Below the pieces are notes generated by a model. That model was not told the DNA's origin, searched no databases, and worked only from the letters and a program-made list of their open reading frames with translations. A DNA stretch of 64,000 nucleotides from Sorangium cellulosum So0157-2. Its GTDB lineage: Bacteria; Myxococcota_A; Polyangia; Polyangiales; Polyangiaceae. This document shows positions 43,914-52,500 of the stretch, piece by piece. Position 1 is the first letter of the stretch; every line of letters starts with the position of its first letter. Made by a program: the position numbers and the translations under genes. Location: NCBI RefSeq assembly GCF_000418325.1, contig NC_021658.1:6497501-6561500 (forward strand), written 5' to 3'.

Positions 43914-45224
43914 CTAAGCGAGGCAGCAGAAGGTCGACGGTTCGGCCGGCAGCAGCTCGCCCGTCGGCTCGCCGCCGCTCGGCGCGCAGGCGCCCGGATC
44001 CACGGCGACGACCTCCGCCGACTTGCTGCCGAGCGCGACGCCGGGCGGCGTCACCCCGCAGAACGGCGTCGTCGAGCTCACGACGGCGGAGACGAGCGTC
44101 TCCGCGCACGCGCCGTCGCTGTAGACCGAGGCCATGATCGTGCACGACGCGCCCTCCGGCGCCCCGCAGCCGCACGCGGAGCAGCCGCGCGTGTCCTCGG
44201 CGCCGCCGTAGAAGACGTGCCTGTCCAGATAAGGGCTCTCGCACGTCACGTCGCCCTCGTGGAAGATGCACGTCAGGAAGCCGCCCGGCGGCGGCGCCCC
44301 GGGCTCGCCGGGCGACGGCATGCAGGTGCTCCGGTCGTCCGGGCACTCGGTGTAGGCGCCGGGGAGGCAGGCGAGCGCCCGGGTCTGCCACGGATCCTCG
44401 CGCGCCGGCGGCGGGGGCTCGTCCACCCTCGGCGTGCAGGCGGCGGTCACGAGCACGGCCGGCGCCTCGACCGAGAGCGACTGCACGCACGGCTGCCCGC
44501 CGCAGTCCTGGCCCGCGGGGATCGCGCTCGCAGCGGTGCAGGCGCCGTCCCAGCCGTCGGGCGCCGCGAAGGCGGTCTCGACGCTGCCGGGGCCGCCGGC
44601 GGTACACGCCGCGGCCGTATGCGCCGACCAGCCCAGCGGCAGCTCGCACGAGGCCGACGCCGGCGGGTCGCAGAGGCAGGCCGCGCAGGCGAACGGCGCG
44701 GGGGCCAGGTCGGCGAAGCCCTTGTAGCCGGGGTTCGGCGCCTCGGCGGGGCAGCCTGGCGCCTGGTACGCCGCGGCCGTATGCGCCGACCAGCCCAGCG
44801 GCAGCTCGCACGAGGCCGACGCCGGCGGGTCGCAGAGGCAGGCCGCGCAGGCGAACGGCGCGGGGGCCAGGTCGGCGAAGCCCTTGTAGCCGGGGTTCGG
44901 CGCCTCGGCGGGGCAGCCGGGCGCCTGGTCCGGCGGGCCGTACCAGAGGAGCGCCGGGCCGAACCAGCCGAGCGGCGCCGGCGGGATGCAGTCGCCGGCG
45001 CAGGCGCTCTCCTCGCCGCCGCCGGTCCCGCCGCCGCCGGTCCCGCCGCCGCCGGAGCCTCCGCCCCCATCCCCGCCATCGCCCGCATCCCCGGTGCCCG
45101 CCTCGGGGTACGGGCATGCCGGAGAGCCGTATTCACTGGGCTGACAAGGCCCGTAGACGGTTGGATCGCCAGCGCAGCCCGGCAACACGAGGAACCCTGC
45201 CATCAACAATGGGTAGATCCGCAT
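43914..45224 (-). CDS. Cys-rich lipoprotein with internal duplication
   Basis: 436 residues. Signal peptide ending FLVLPGC (perfect lipobox), a Gly/Thr spacer, then a Cys-rich region. A 54-residue unit (start QAPGCPAEAPNPGYKGFADL) occurs twice in a row and is identical at DNA level bar one base. Later segments include CPDDRSTCMPSP and GCSACGCGAPEG. Likely a surface-exposed, disulphide-stabilised protein. The stop is about 135 bases from the convergent end of the ClpX-finger gene. Confidence 0.82.
   Translation of the reverse strand: MRIYPLLMAGFLVLPGCAGDPTVYGPCQPSEYGSPACPYPEAGTGDAGDGGDGGGGSGGGGTGGGGTGGGEESACAGDCIPPAPLGWFGPALLWYGPPDQAPGCPAEAPNPGYKGFADLAPAPFACAACLCDPPASASCELPLGWSAHTAAAYQAPGCPAEAPNPGYKGFADLAPAPFACAACLCDPPASASCELPLGWSAHTAAACTAGGPGSVETAFAAPDGWDGACTAASAIPAGQDCGGQPCVQSLSVEAPAVLVTAACTPRVDEPPPPAREDPWQTRALACLPGAYTECPDDRSTCMPSPGEPGAPPPGGFLTCIFHEGDVTCESPYLDRHVFYGGAEDTRGCSACGCGAPEGASCTIMASVYSDGACAETLVSAVVSSTTPFCGVTPPGVALGSKSAEVVAVDPGACAPSGGEPTGELLPAEPSTFCCLA
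44607..44925 (-). repeat. 162-bp near-perfect tandem duplication
   Basis: The block 44607-44768 is repeated immediately as 44769-44925 with essentially one mismatch (CCTGG versus CCGGG). It is in frame (54 codons) inside the lipoprotein gene and looks recent. Confidence 0.92.
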
Positions 45225-45369
45225 GCGTGGCAAGGTACCCCATACCGCTCCACGCAGACAACGACCATCTCCCGTGACGGTCGTAGTCATCCGCGAACTC
45301 GTCATTGCAAATTCGAGCATATTTTTCTCACCAATCCTCACGACGTTGGGTCTCGTCTCGCGGGTCCGC

Positions 45370-46623
45370 TCAGTAGCTGGCGGTAACCCCCAGCCCGAAA
45401 GCTGCGCCGAGCGGCGGAGACGTCCAGTAGAGCGGCGCTGGCGTCACGGCATGGTCCACCTGACGCCTGAGCCGCGCTTCTTCCACGATCCCGATCGCCT
45501 CGGCGTGGACATGCGCAGACCACCTGTCCGAGAGCCGCCACGCGCTGCCGAGCCGCGCCCCCATCCCGAACAGGGCCTTGCTGCGCACACGCATGTTCCA
45601 CGGATCTTCCGGGACGAACCGGACGGCGCCGAGCGTGGCGAGCCCGCAGCCGAACAGGTGGCGACCGCGAAGGCAGGCGACGGTGGCTACCGTGAAGGCC
45701 GTTGTCCCGAGGGGCATGCCCTCGACCTCCGTCGCCAGCGAGACGAGCCCCCGCGCCTCCACGGCGACCGACCAGTCGGACCAGCGCGCGCCGATGCCCA
45801 GGGTCGTCCCGGCCGCGACCCCCGGCGTGATCCCCAGTCCGACGGTCGCCCCGAGCCCCGCCTCGATCCGCAACGGCTCGGAAGGAGCTGCGGTCGCCCC
45901 CGCCCCCGAGGAGGTAGGCATCGCCGGCGCGACCCGGCCGGACGGCGCCGGCGCCGTGCGCGCCGCCTGCGTGGGCGGCGAGGCCCTCGGCGGCCCCTGC
46001 GGACCCTGCTCATGCCCGGAGGGCCCTTGCGGGGCCTGCGCCCCCTGCGCAGACGGCACCGGCCCGGGCGGCCCCGGCGGCGCCTGCGCTGGCGGCATCG
46101 GCCCGGGCGCCTCGTGCGGAGCCTGCGCAGCTCCACGCGGCAAAGCCTCACGCGACCCTCGCTCCGGCATGCTCAGGAGCTGCGCTGCGACAGCGAGTCC
46201 CATGCCGGCGACGAGCACCTCGCAGGCTCTGCTCGTGCTGAACCCGTCGGCCCACCGGGTCTTCCCGTCGCTGTCGCGCAGCGCCAGGGAGGCCACGAGC
46301 TCGGCCCCCTGGCGCTCGATCGTGGCCGAGATCAGGAGCGGAGCATCGTCCCGGAACGGATCGGCGCCGACCACCCGCGCCACCTCCGCGCGCAGGAACG
46401 ACGCGTCGGGGCAGCGTTCGGCGCCCCGACCGCGCACGTACTCGAGGCGCGCCGCCCTCGGACGCGGCGCCTGCTCGGCGTGAGCCGCATCGATGGAGAG
46501 CAGGTATGCGGCCCCGAGGGCGGTGGCACCGGCGAGCGCCGCGCGCCGGACATGGCGTCGAGGCCTCGAGGCGCCGCGCGCGGGCCGCGCACGCCGCGCC
46601 CGTCCGTCGTGGGGCCGGCTCAT
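45370..46623 (-). CDS. Putative exported protein with beta-barrel-like C-terminus
   Basis: 417 residues. N-terminal signal anchor (LAGATALGAAYLLSIDAAHA), a domain with CPDASFLRAEVARVVGADPF, a Pro/Gln-rich linker, and a C-terminal half of alternating polar/hydrophobic strands ending in ...GLGVTASY, a typical outer-membrane-protein end with terminal aromatic. It overlaps the sigma-factor stop by four bases. Similar sigma-gene partners occur in myxobacteria; no named family is recalled. Confidence 0.76.
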   Translation of the reverse strand: MSRPHDGRARRARPARGASRPRRHVRRAALAGATALGAAYLLSIDAAHAEQAPRPRAARLEYVRGRGAERCPDASFLRAEVARVVGADPFRDDAPLLISATIERQGAELVASLALRDSDGKTRWADGFSTSRACEVLVAGMGLAVAAQLLSMPERGSREALPRGAAQAPHEAPGPMPPAQAPPGPPGPVPSAQGAQAPQGPSGHEQGPQGPPRASPPTQAARTAPAPSGRVAPAMPTSSGAGATAAPSEPLRIEAGLGATVGLGITPGVAAGTTLGIGARWSDWSVAVEARGLVSLATEVEGMPLGTTAFTVATVACLRGRHLFGCGLATLGAVRFVPEDPWNMRVRSKALFGMGARLGSAWRLSDRWSAHVHAEAIGIVEEARLRRQVDHAVTPAPLYWTSPPLGAAFGLGVTASY

Positions 46624-48068
46624 TGCGGCGGCTCCGCGCTCGCCGCGCCCTCGGCGGAGCCGGCCAGGCGCGCCTGCGCGACCTCCCGGAACCGCTCGCG
46701 CACCGACCTCAGACGGCCGCTCGGGAACCGCTGCTCGTGCAGGGCGAGCAGCTGGAGCGCCCCGGCGGGATCGCCGGCGGAGAGCATCGCCTGCACCGCG
46801 TCGAGCACCCGGTACTCCTCGACGAACGAGTCTTCCCGCGCGCTCGTCGACGGCGCTGGACGCGGCGTGACGTCGCGCGCTGGAGGCGGCGCCATGGCGC
46901 GCCGGGCGGTCACGTCGGGCGCCGGCGCGGTGGGCTGCGGCGCCGGCGTCTCCCGCGGCGCCATCTCGATGGCGCGGGCGCTGCGCGCGCGGAGCAGCTC
47001 GGCCAGCGGCGCGCCGAAGCGGTCAGCCCAGAGCGGTCGCGCTGGCGCGAGCGCCAGCAGCAAGGCCAGGGCGTATCCGGCGCTCGCCGCGATCCACCGG
47101 AGCGCGGATCTCACCTGGCCCAGCCGGGCGAGCCTGCCCGCGAGGGTCGCTGGCGCAGATGCGGGCGGCGCGAGCGCAGGCGGTGCCGGCGGCGGCAGCG
47201 CGGCGTCAGGCAGCACGGCTTCGGGCGATGCCGCCTCAGGAAGCGCGGGCGCAGGCGGCGCGGCCTCAGGAAGCGCGGGCGCAGGCGGCGCAGCCCCAGG
47301 CGGCGCGGCCTCAGGAAGCGCGGGCGCGGTCGTGCCGGCGTGCTCGCGCGCCAGAAACGCCGACGCCAGCGGAAACCCGAGCCAGCAGCCGCGCAGCGCG
47401 TCTCGCTGCTCCGGGCGCAGCCGCTGGACGGCAGCGCGGTAGTCCGCGCGGGCGAGGCGCAGCCGGCTGGTGGCGGTGTTGTAGTTGATGCCGAGATCGC
47501 GCGCGATCTCGGCGAGCGGCACCTCGTACGCCTCGTGCAGGACCAGGATGAGCCGCCGCTCCGGGGCCAGCGTCCAGAGCAGGTCGATCACGAGCTCCAG
47601 CCGCTCTCGCGCCGCGGCGCGCTGCTCGCTGAGCGGCGCGGGATCGACCGCTTCGGAGCACCACGCGGGCACCAGGCCATGCGCCAGCTCGCGGCGGCGA
47701 CGGGCGCGACCCAGGTAGCGGCCGACCTTCCGCCAGGCGATCCCGAACACCCACCGCGCCTCGGCGCTGCGGTGCTGGTATCGGTCTGCCCGGCGCGCGG
47801 GATCGCCGGCGACGCCCACCTCGCCGGCGACGCCCACCTCGGTCTGCGGTGGATGCCAGCTGGGCTGGGGTGGCTGCCAGTCGGGGTCGAAGCGATCCAG
47901 GGTCTTGTACGCCGTGAGGAGGACCTCCTGGAGGAGGTCGTCGATGTCGGGCTCGGCCACGCCCAGGAGCCGGAACACGCCCGGGAGCGTTTCCAGTGCG
48001 GCTGTATGAAGGGCGTTCCAGGTGCGATCGCGGGAGGTGCCGGTGGGTGGCGTGAGAGATGCGCTCAT
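46620..48068 (-). CDS. ECF-type RNA polymerase sigma factor with C-terminal membrane segment
   Basis: 482 residues. Region 2 (about 25-115) is DIDDLLQEVLLTAYKTLDRF; region 4 (about 160-215) is APERRLILVLHEAYEVPLAEIARDLGINYNTATSRL. Between them sits an unusual 40-residue insert with GEVGVAGEVGVAG. After region 4 come a Pro/Ala-rich linker, a hydrophobic helix (IAASAGYALALLLALAPARPLW) and a helical C-terminal domain, suggesting a built-in anti-sigma-like tether. It is coupled by an ATGA overlap to the exported protein gene. Confidence 0.82.
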   Translation of the reverse strand: MSASLTPPTGTSRDRTWNALHTAALETLPGVFRLLGVAEPDIDDLLQEVLLTAYKTLDRFDPDWQPPQPSWHPPQTEVGVAGEVGVAGDPARRADRYQHRSAEARWVFGIAWRKVGRYLGRARRRRELAHGLVPAWCSEAVDPAPLSEQRAAARERLELVIDLLWTLAPERRLILVLHEAYEVPLAEIARDLGINYNTATSRLRLARADYRAAVQRLRPEQRDALRGCWLGFPLASAFLAREHAGTTAPALPEAAPPGAAPPAPALPEAAPPAPALPEAASPEAVLPDAALPPPAPPALAPPASAPATLAGRLARLGQVRSALRWIAASAGYALALLLALAPARPLWADRFGAPLAELLRARSARAIEMAPRETPAPQPTAPAPDVTARRAMAPPPARDVTPRPAPSTSAREDSFVEEYRVLDAVQAMLSAGDPAGALQLLALHEQRFPSGRLRSVRERFREVAQARLAGSAEGAASAEPPQ

Positions 48069-48112
48069 ACCCCTTTCATTGCGGGGGGCTCTCCGGACCC
48101 GTTTGTGTTTCG

Positions 48113-48154
48113 CCGGCGCGCGTCCGCCGGCGCGCGTCCGCCGGCGCGCGTCCG
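48113..48154. repeat. 14-bp tandem repeat, three copies
   Basis: Three perfect copies of CCGGCGCGCGTCCG at 48113, 48127 and 48141, with a partial fourth. It lies in the 128-base gap just upstream of the sigma-factor start. Confidence 0.85.
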
Positions 48155-48196
48155 CCGCCGCCGCCGGCGCGCGGCGCGGTGGGGGTCGAGCGCGGT

Positions 48197-49084
48197 TTAC
48201 GGCGACGACGGGCTGGCGGGCTGCTCGACGGCCCCGCCGCTGCCTCCCCCGTTGGCGTCCTCGCTGCCGCCATCTTCGGCCTCGATCTCTTCGCCATCGT
48301 CCTCGCCGGCGGAGCTCGACAGGCGGGACAGGAGCTTGGGAGTCACGTCCTCGAACGCGTCGCCGTGGAAGTAATAGGCGATCTTCCGGAGGTCCGCGTA
48401 CCGGCGGACCAGGAGGGTCCAGAGCCGGTCGCGCATCTTCTCGGCCTCGCCGCGCTGCTTGGCCGCGGGGCGGCGGGCGCCCTCGGGGGTGAGGGTGTCG
48501 AGCAGCCACTCGCTCGCTTCCCGCAGCTGATCGAGCTCCTCCTGGGTGAAGGGGTGCTTGCCGCGGAGCACGCCCGCGTGCTCCGCGTACAGGTGGGCGA
48601 GCGCCATGCCGTCGCTGGCGAGGTCATATTTGCCGCTGCCGGCGCGGATCTCGGCCACCACGTCCTTCGGCAGGAGGCCGCGCTTGGCCAGGGTCTCGGC
48701 GAGCGTGAGCATCGGCTCGCGCAGCTCGATGACGAGCTTCAGCTTGGCGTCGATCTCGCGGGAGCTCGCGGCCTTCGCCGTGACGCGCGTGGCGGCGAAG
48801 ATCAGGGCCCGGCCGAGGTCCGGCAGCGCGAGCACGTCATCGAGCGGCAGCTCGGGAAGGGCCTTGCGGATGCGCGCCGGATCGGCGCAGGCGGCCTGGA
48901 CGCCGCGCTTCACGTTGGCGAAGGCGATCCGCACGTCCGCGCGACAGATCTCGACGTCGCGGTCCGGGAGATCGGCGGCCAGCGGGGCGAAGCGCTGGTA
49001 GCAGGCGCGGTAGGTTGCGTGTGCCGTGGGAGTCGCGGTGGGCGACTTCCCGGTGGGGTGTTGTTGGGTCTTGGCTTTGGCCAT
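48197..49084 (-). CDS. Hypothetical protein (295 aa)
   Basis: Helical and soluble; begins MAKAKTQQHPTGKSPTATPT, then YRACYQRFAPLAADLPDRDVEICRAD; the middle contains LPKDVVAEIRAGSGKYDLASDG. Ends in an acidic, Gly-rich tail. Not recognised. The four-copy 43-bp repeat array lies 160-300 bases upstream of its start, so it is the nearest gene that array could control. Codon use is normal for the window. Confidence 0.7.
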   Translation of the reverse strand: MAKAKTQQHPTGKSPTATPTAHATYRACYQRFAPLAADLPDRDVEICRADVRIAFANVKRGVQAACADPARIRKALPELPLDDVLALPDLGRALIFAATRVTAKAASSREIDAKLKLVIELREPMLTLAETLAKRGLLPKDVVAEIRAGSGKYDLASDGMALAHLYAEHAGVLRGKHPFTQEELDQLREASEWLLDTLTPEGARRPAAKQRGEAEKMRDRLWTLLVRRYADLRKIAYYFHGDAFEDVTPKLLSRLSSSAGEDDGEEIEAEDGGSEDANGGGSGGAVEQPASPSSP

Positions 49085-49569
49085 CGTGGGAACGTAGATC
49101 CGAGCGAGCGGGGCCGTGGGGGCAGATCGGCGCCGGATGTGTGCTCGGACGGGGAGGAGCGCAGGAGTTCGACGCGACGGGGGTGGGGCTGCGAGAGGAG
49201 GCGCGTAGGCTGGCCGCGGAGCCTGGGGCGGGTGTGGATGGGGTCACGTAGTGTCATTTTGCAGGCAGATCTGTAAACGGCGGGACACACGTAGTGTCAT
49301 TTCGCAGGCAGAGCCGTATGCGGAGGGGCACACGTAGTGTCACCCGGCAGACCCTGCTGCACAGGATCGGGCACGCGTGGTGTCACCCAGCACGGCGCTG
49401 GGCCTCGGAGGGCACCCTCCCCCGCAGCGCGCCGGCGGGGCCCAGCCCGAGGCGAGCAGGCGGCCGAGGAGGAGCACGCGCGGAGCGGGGCGAGGCCGGT
49501 CGCGTCGGACGGGCCGAGACTACGGCGGCACGGCCGAGGAGATCGGCAAGGGCACGGGGGAGATGCAGG
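49085..49569. other. Gene-free 485-base region with a repeat array
   Basis: It separates the 295-residue gene from the end of the CHAT gene. The part 49245-49385 carries four copies of a 43-bp repeat. The remainder is GC-rich with no supported gene; an open frame on the plus strand lacks protein-like character. Confidence 0.6.
49245..49385. repeat. Four-copy 43-bp array with CACGTAGTGTCA core
   Basis: Core CACGTAGTGTCA at 49245, 49288 and 49331, and variant CACGCGTGGTGTCA at 49372: spacings 43, 43 and 41. In copies 2 and 3 the core extends to ACACGTAGTGT, a palindrome (ACAC-GTA-GTGT). The rest of each unit (..TTTTGCAGGCAGA...) is partly conserved in the first two copies. Looks like an iteron or operator array. 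Confidence 0.8.
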
Positions 49570-52500
49570 CTAGCCCGGTTGCGGCATCCGCGCGCGGAAC
49601 TGCTGCAGGATGGGATGGTTCGGGACCTGCTCGGCAAGAACCTGCAGGGCGTGCCGAAGAAGGCCGCCGGCCTCCTCCCGCTGGCCGAGGCGGAAGAGCA
49701 GCATCGCGAGCGCCACCTCGGTCTCCGCCGAGTGGTACTGGTCGAGGGTGCCGAAGCACTTCTTATCGATGGCCAACGCGCGGCGGTAGAGCTTCGCAGC
49801 CTGCTCGAGCTCTCCCTCAACCTCCAGCACTCCCGCTAGAGCTTGCAGCGACGCGGCCACCTCGGGGTGCTCCTCCGTGCCGTGCACCTTGGCCTTGATC
49901 GCCAGCGAGCGCTCAAGCTCCCGCCGCGCTCCCGCAAGGTCGCCCTGCATCCTCAGCAAGCCGCCCAACTGGTGCAGCGACGCGGCCACCTCGGGGTGCT
50001 CCTCCGTGCCGTGCACCTTGGCCAAGATGCCGCGCGAGCGCTCAAGCGCTCGCCGTGCTCCCGCAAGATCGCCCTGCGCCATCAGCACGCCGCCCAGCAC
50101 ATGTAGCGACGCGGCCACGGCGGAGTGCTCCTCCGTGCCGTACACGTTGGCCTTGATCGCCAGCGAGCGCTCCAGCGCCACGCGCGCTTCTGCAAGGTCG
50201 CCCTGGACCATCAGCACGGTGCCCAACGCGTGCAGCGACGCGGCTACCTCGGGGTGCTCCTCCGTGCCGTGCACCTTGGCCTTGATCGCCCGCGAGCGCT
50301 CAAGCGCCACGCGCGCTCCCGCAAGGTCGCCCTGCATCCTCAGCAAGCCGCCCAACTGGTGCAGCGACGCGGCCACCTCGGGGTGCTCCTCCGTGCCGTG
50401 CACCTTGGCCAAGATGCCGCGCGAGCGCTCAAGCGCTCGCCGTGCTCCCGCAAGATCGCCCTGCGCCATCAGCACGCTGCCCAGCACGTGCAGCGACGCG
50501 GCCACCGAGGGGTGCTCCTCCATGCCGTGCACCTTGGCGACGAGGCCGCGCGAGCGCTCAAGCGCCCGCCGCGCTCCCGCAAGGTCGCCCTGCGCCATCA
50601 GCACGCTGCCCAGCACGTGCAGCGACGCGGCCACGGAGGGGTGCTCCTCCATGCCGTGCACCTTGGCGACGAGGCCGCGCGAGCGCTCAAGCGCCCGCCG
50701 CGCTCCCGCAAGGTCGCCCTGTTCCATCAACACGCCACCCAACTCGTGCAGCGACACGGCCACCGAGGGGTGCTCCTCCGTGCGGCGTACCTCGGCGAGG
50801 ATGCTGTGCGAGCGCTCAAACGCCACGCGCGCTCCAGCAAGGTCGCCTTGTGCCTTCAACACGCCGCCCAGCGCTTGCAGCGACGCGGCCACGTCGGGGT
50901 GCTCCTCCGTGCCGTGCACCTTGGCGAGGAGGCCGTGCGAGCGCTCAAGCGCCCGCCGCGCTCCCGCAAGGTCGCCCTGTTCCATTAACACGCCGCCCAA
51001 CTCGTGCAGCGACGCGGCCACCTCCGGATGCTCCTCTGTACCGTGCACCTTGGTGTTGATCGCCAGCGAGCGCTCCAGCGCCTGGCGCGCTCCCGCCGGG
51101 TCGCCCTGTGCCCTCAGCACGGTGCCCAACGCGTGCAGCGACGCAGCCACTTCCGGGTGTTCCTCCGTGCCGTGCACACGGACCAAGAGCGAATGGCTTC
51201 GCCGGATGCGCTCCACCGCACGGGACGGAGACCGCCCCGCCATGACCTCGGCAGAGCCAAGCCACCGCTGCCCGAAGGCCGACTCCGGCAACGCCTCCAC
51301 ATGACGCTCGGCCAGCCGGAGGTTATGGGCGTAGAGACCCGCATTGTAGAGCGCTGCGTCGATGCGGCGCGCGAGGCGCTCCGCGCGCGCCACATGCCGG
51401 CCCCGCAGCGCATGCTCCCACGCCGCCTCCGTGCGCTCGAGCCACGCCACGCCCGACGTCCCCTTCGCGGCCAGCGCCTCCCAAACCTCGGCCGCGGCCT
51501 CATGCCACCGCGCAGCATCGTCCGCCTCGAACCGCGGCTCGACCAGCGGGCTCACCCGGTACGCTCGCGCGCCGTCGAGCTCACCGACCTCCAGGAGGCC
51601 CCAGCTCGCCAGCACGTCCACGTCCCGGTCGAGGTCGACGGCGAGCCCCTCGGCGAGCGCCGCGAAGGCTTCCTTCGGCACCGCGTCCTCGAAGACGCGC
51701 GCCCGCCTCACGAACTCGAGCGCCGGCTCGCCAAAGGCCGCCCGGGCCTGCTCGTAGGCCATGTGACGCAAGAACAGCTCCGCCAGCTCGGCGTGCTTCG
51801 TCTCGCTCGCCTCGTCGCCCGGCGCCCAGATCGGCAGCTTCGCCGACGCGCTTGCGGCGACGGCGGCGAGCTCCTCGTCGGTCTTGCCCGCGAGCAGCGC
51901 GCGCGCCCACGCAAGGACACGCGCATTGCGCCCCAGCCGGTCGGCGAGATCGTGCCAGCCCTCGAGCGATACGTTGGCGAGCTCATTCGACGCCCGCCCG
52001 CGCGCCCAGAGCTTTCTCACGGCCGCGTCATCGAGAGCGCCGACCGGCACGAAGGCGAGCGCCCGCTCGTTCGCCCACGGCACGCGAAACTCGGCCGTCG
52101 AGGTGATCAAGAGCTTCGGCTTGCCGGTCGCGCACGTGGGAATCAGCGCCTCCAGCAGCGCGGCTGCCTCGGGCTTCACCAGCCAGGGGCCGCCCGTGCC
52201 TCGATCCAGGTTCTGCTCGAAGTCGTCGAGCACGACGACCACAGGCCGCCTGCGCCAGTGCGCCATCAAGCGCCGCACGCGCTGGAACACCCGCTCGTCG
52301 GCGCGGGCGAGCAGCCTCTCGGCGGTCGCATCCCCTCCCCCAACGGCGACAGCCTCCTGGAACGCATCGAGCACGGAGCGCTCGTCGATCGCGCCGTGCA
52401 CGACCACCACGCCGAGCTCCGGCGCGTGCTGCTTGGCGCGCTCGATGGCCCGGCCCACCACGCACGACTTGCCCACGCCCTTCATCCCGAAGACGCACGC

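Noticed and set aside
49245-49385. CRISPR array
   Set aside because: Only four units, whole units partly similar rather than constant repeat plus unique spacer, and no cas genes in the window.
49877-51304. Cys/Ser-rich repeat frame on the plus strand
   Set aside because: Antisense of the TPR units; its apparent repeats mirror the 129-bp array.
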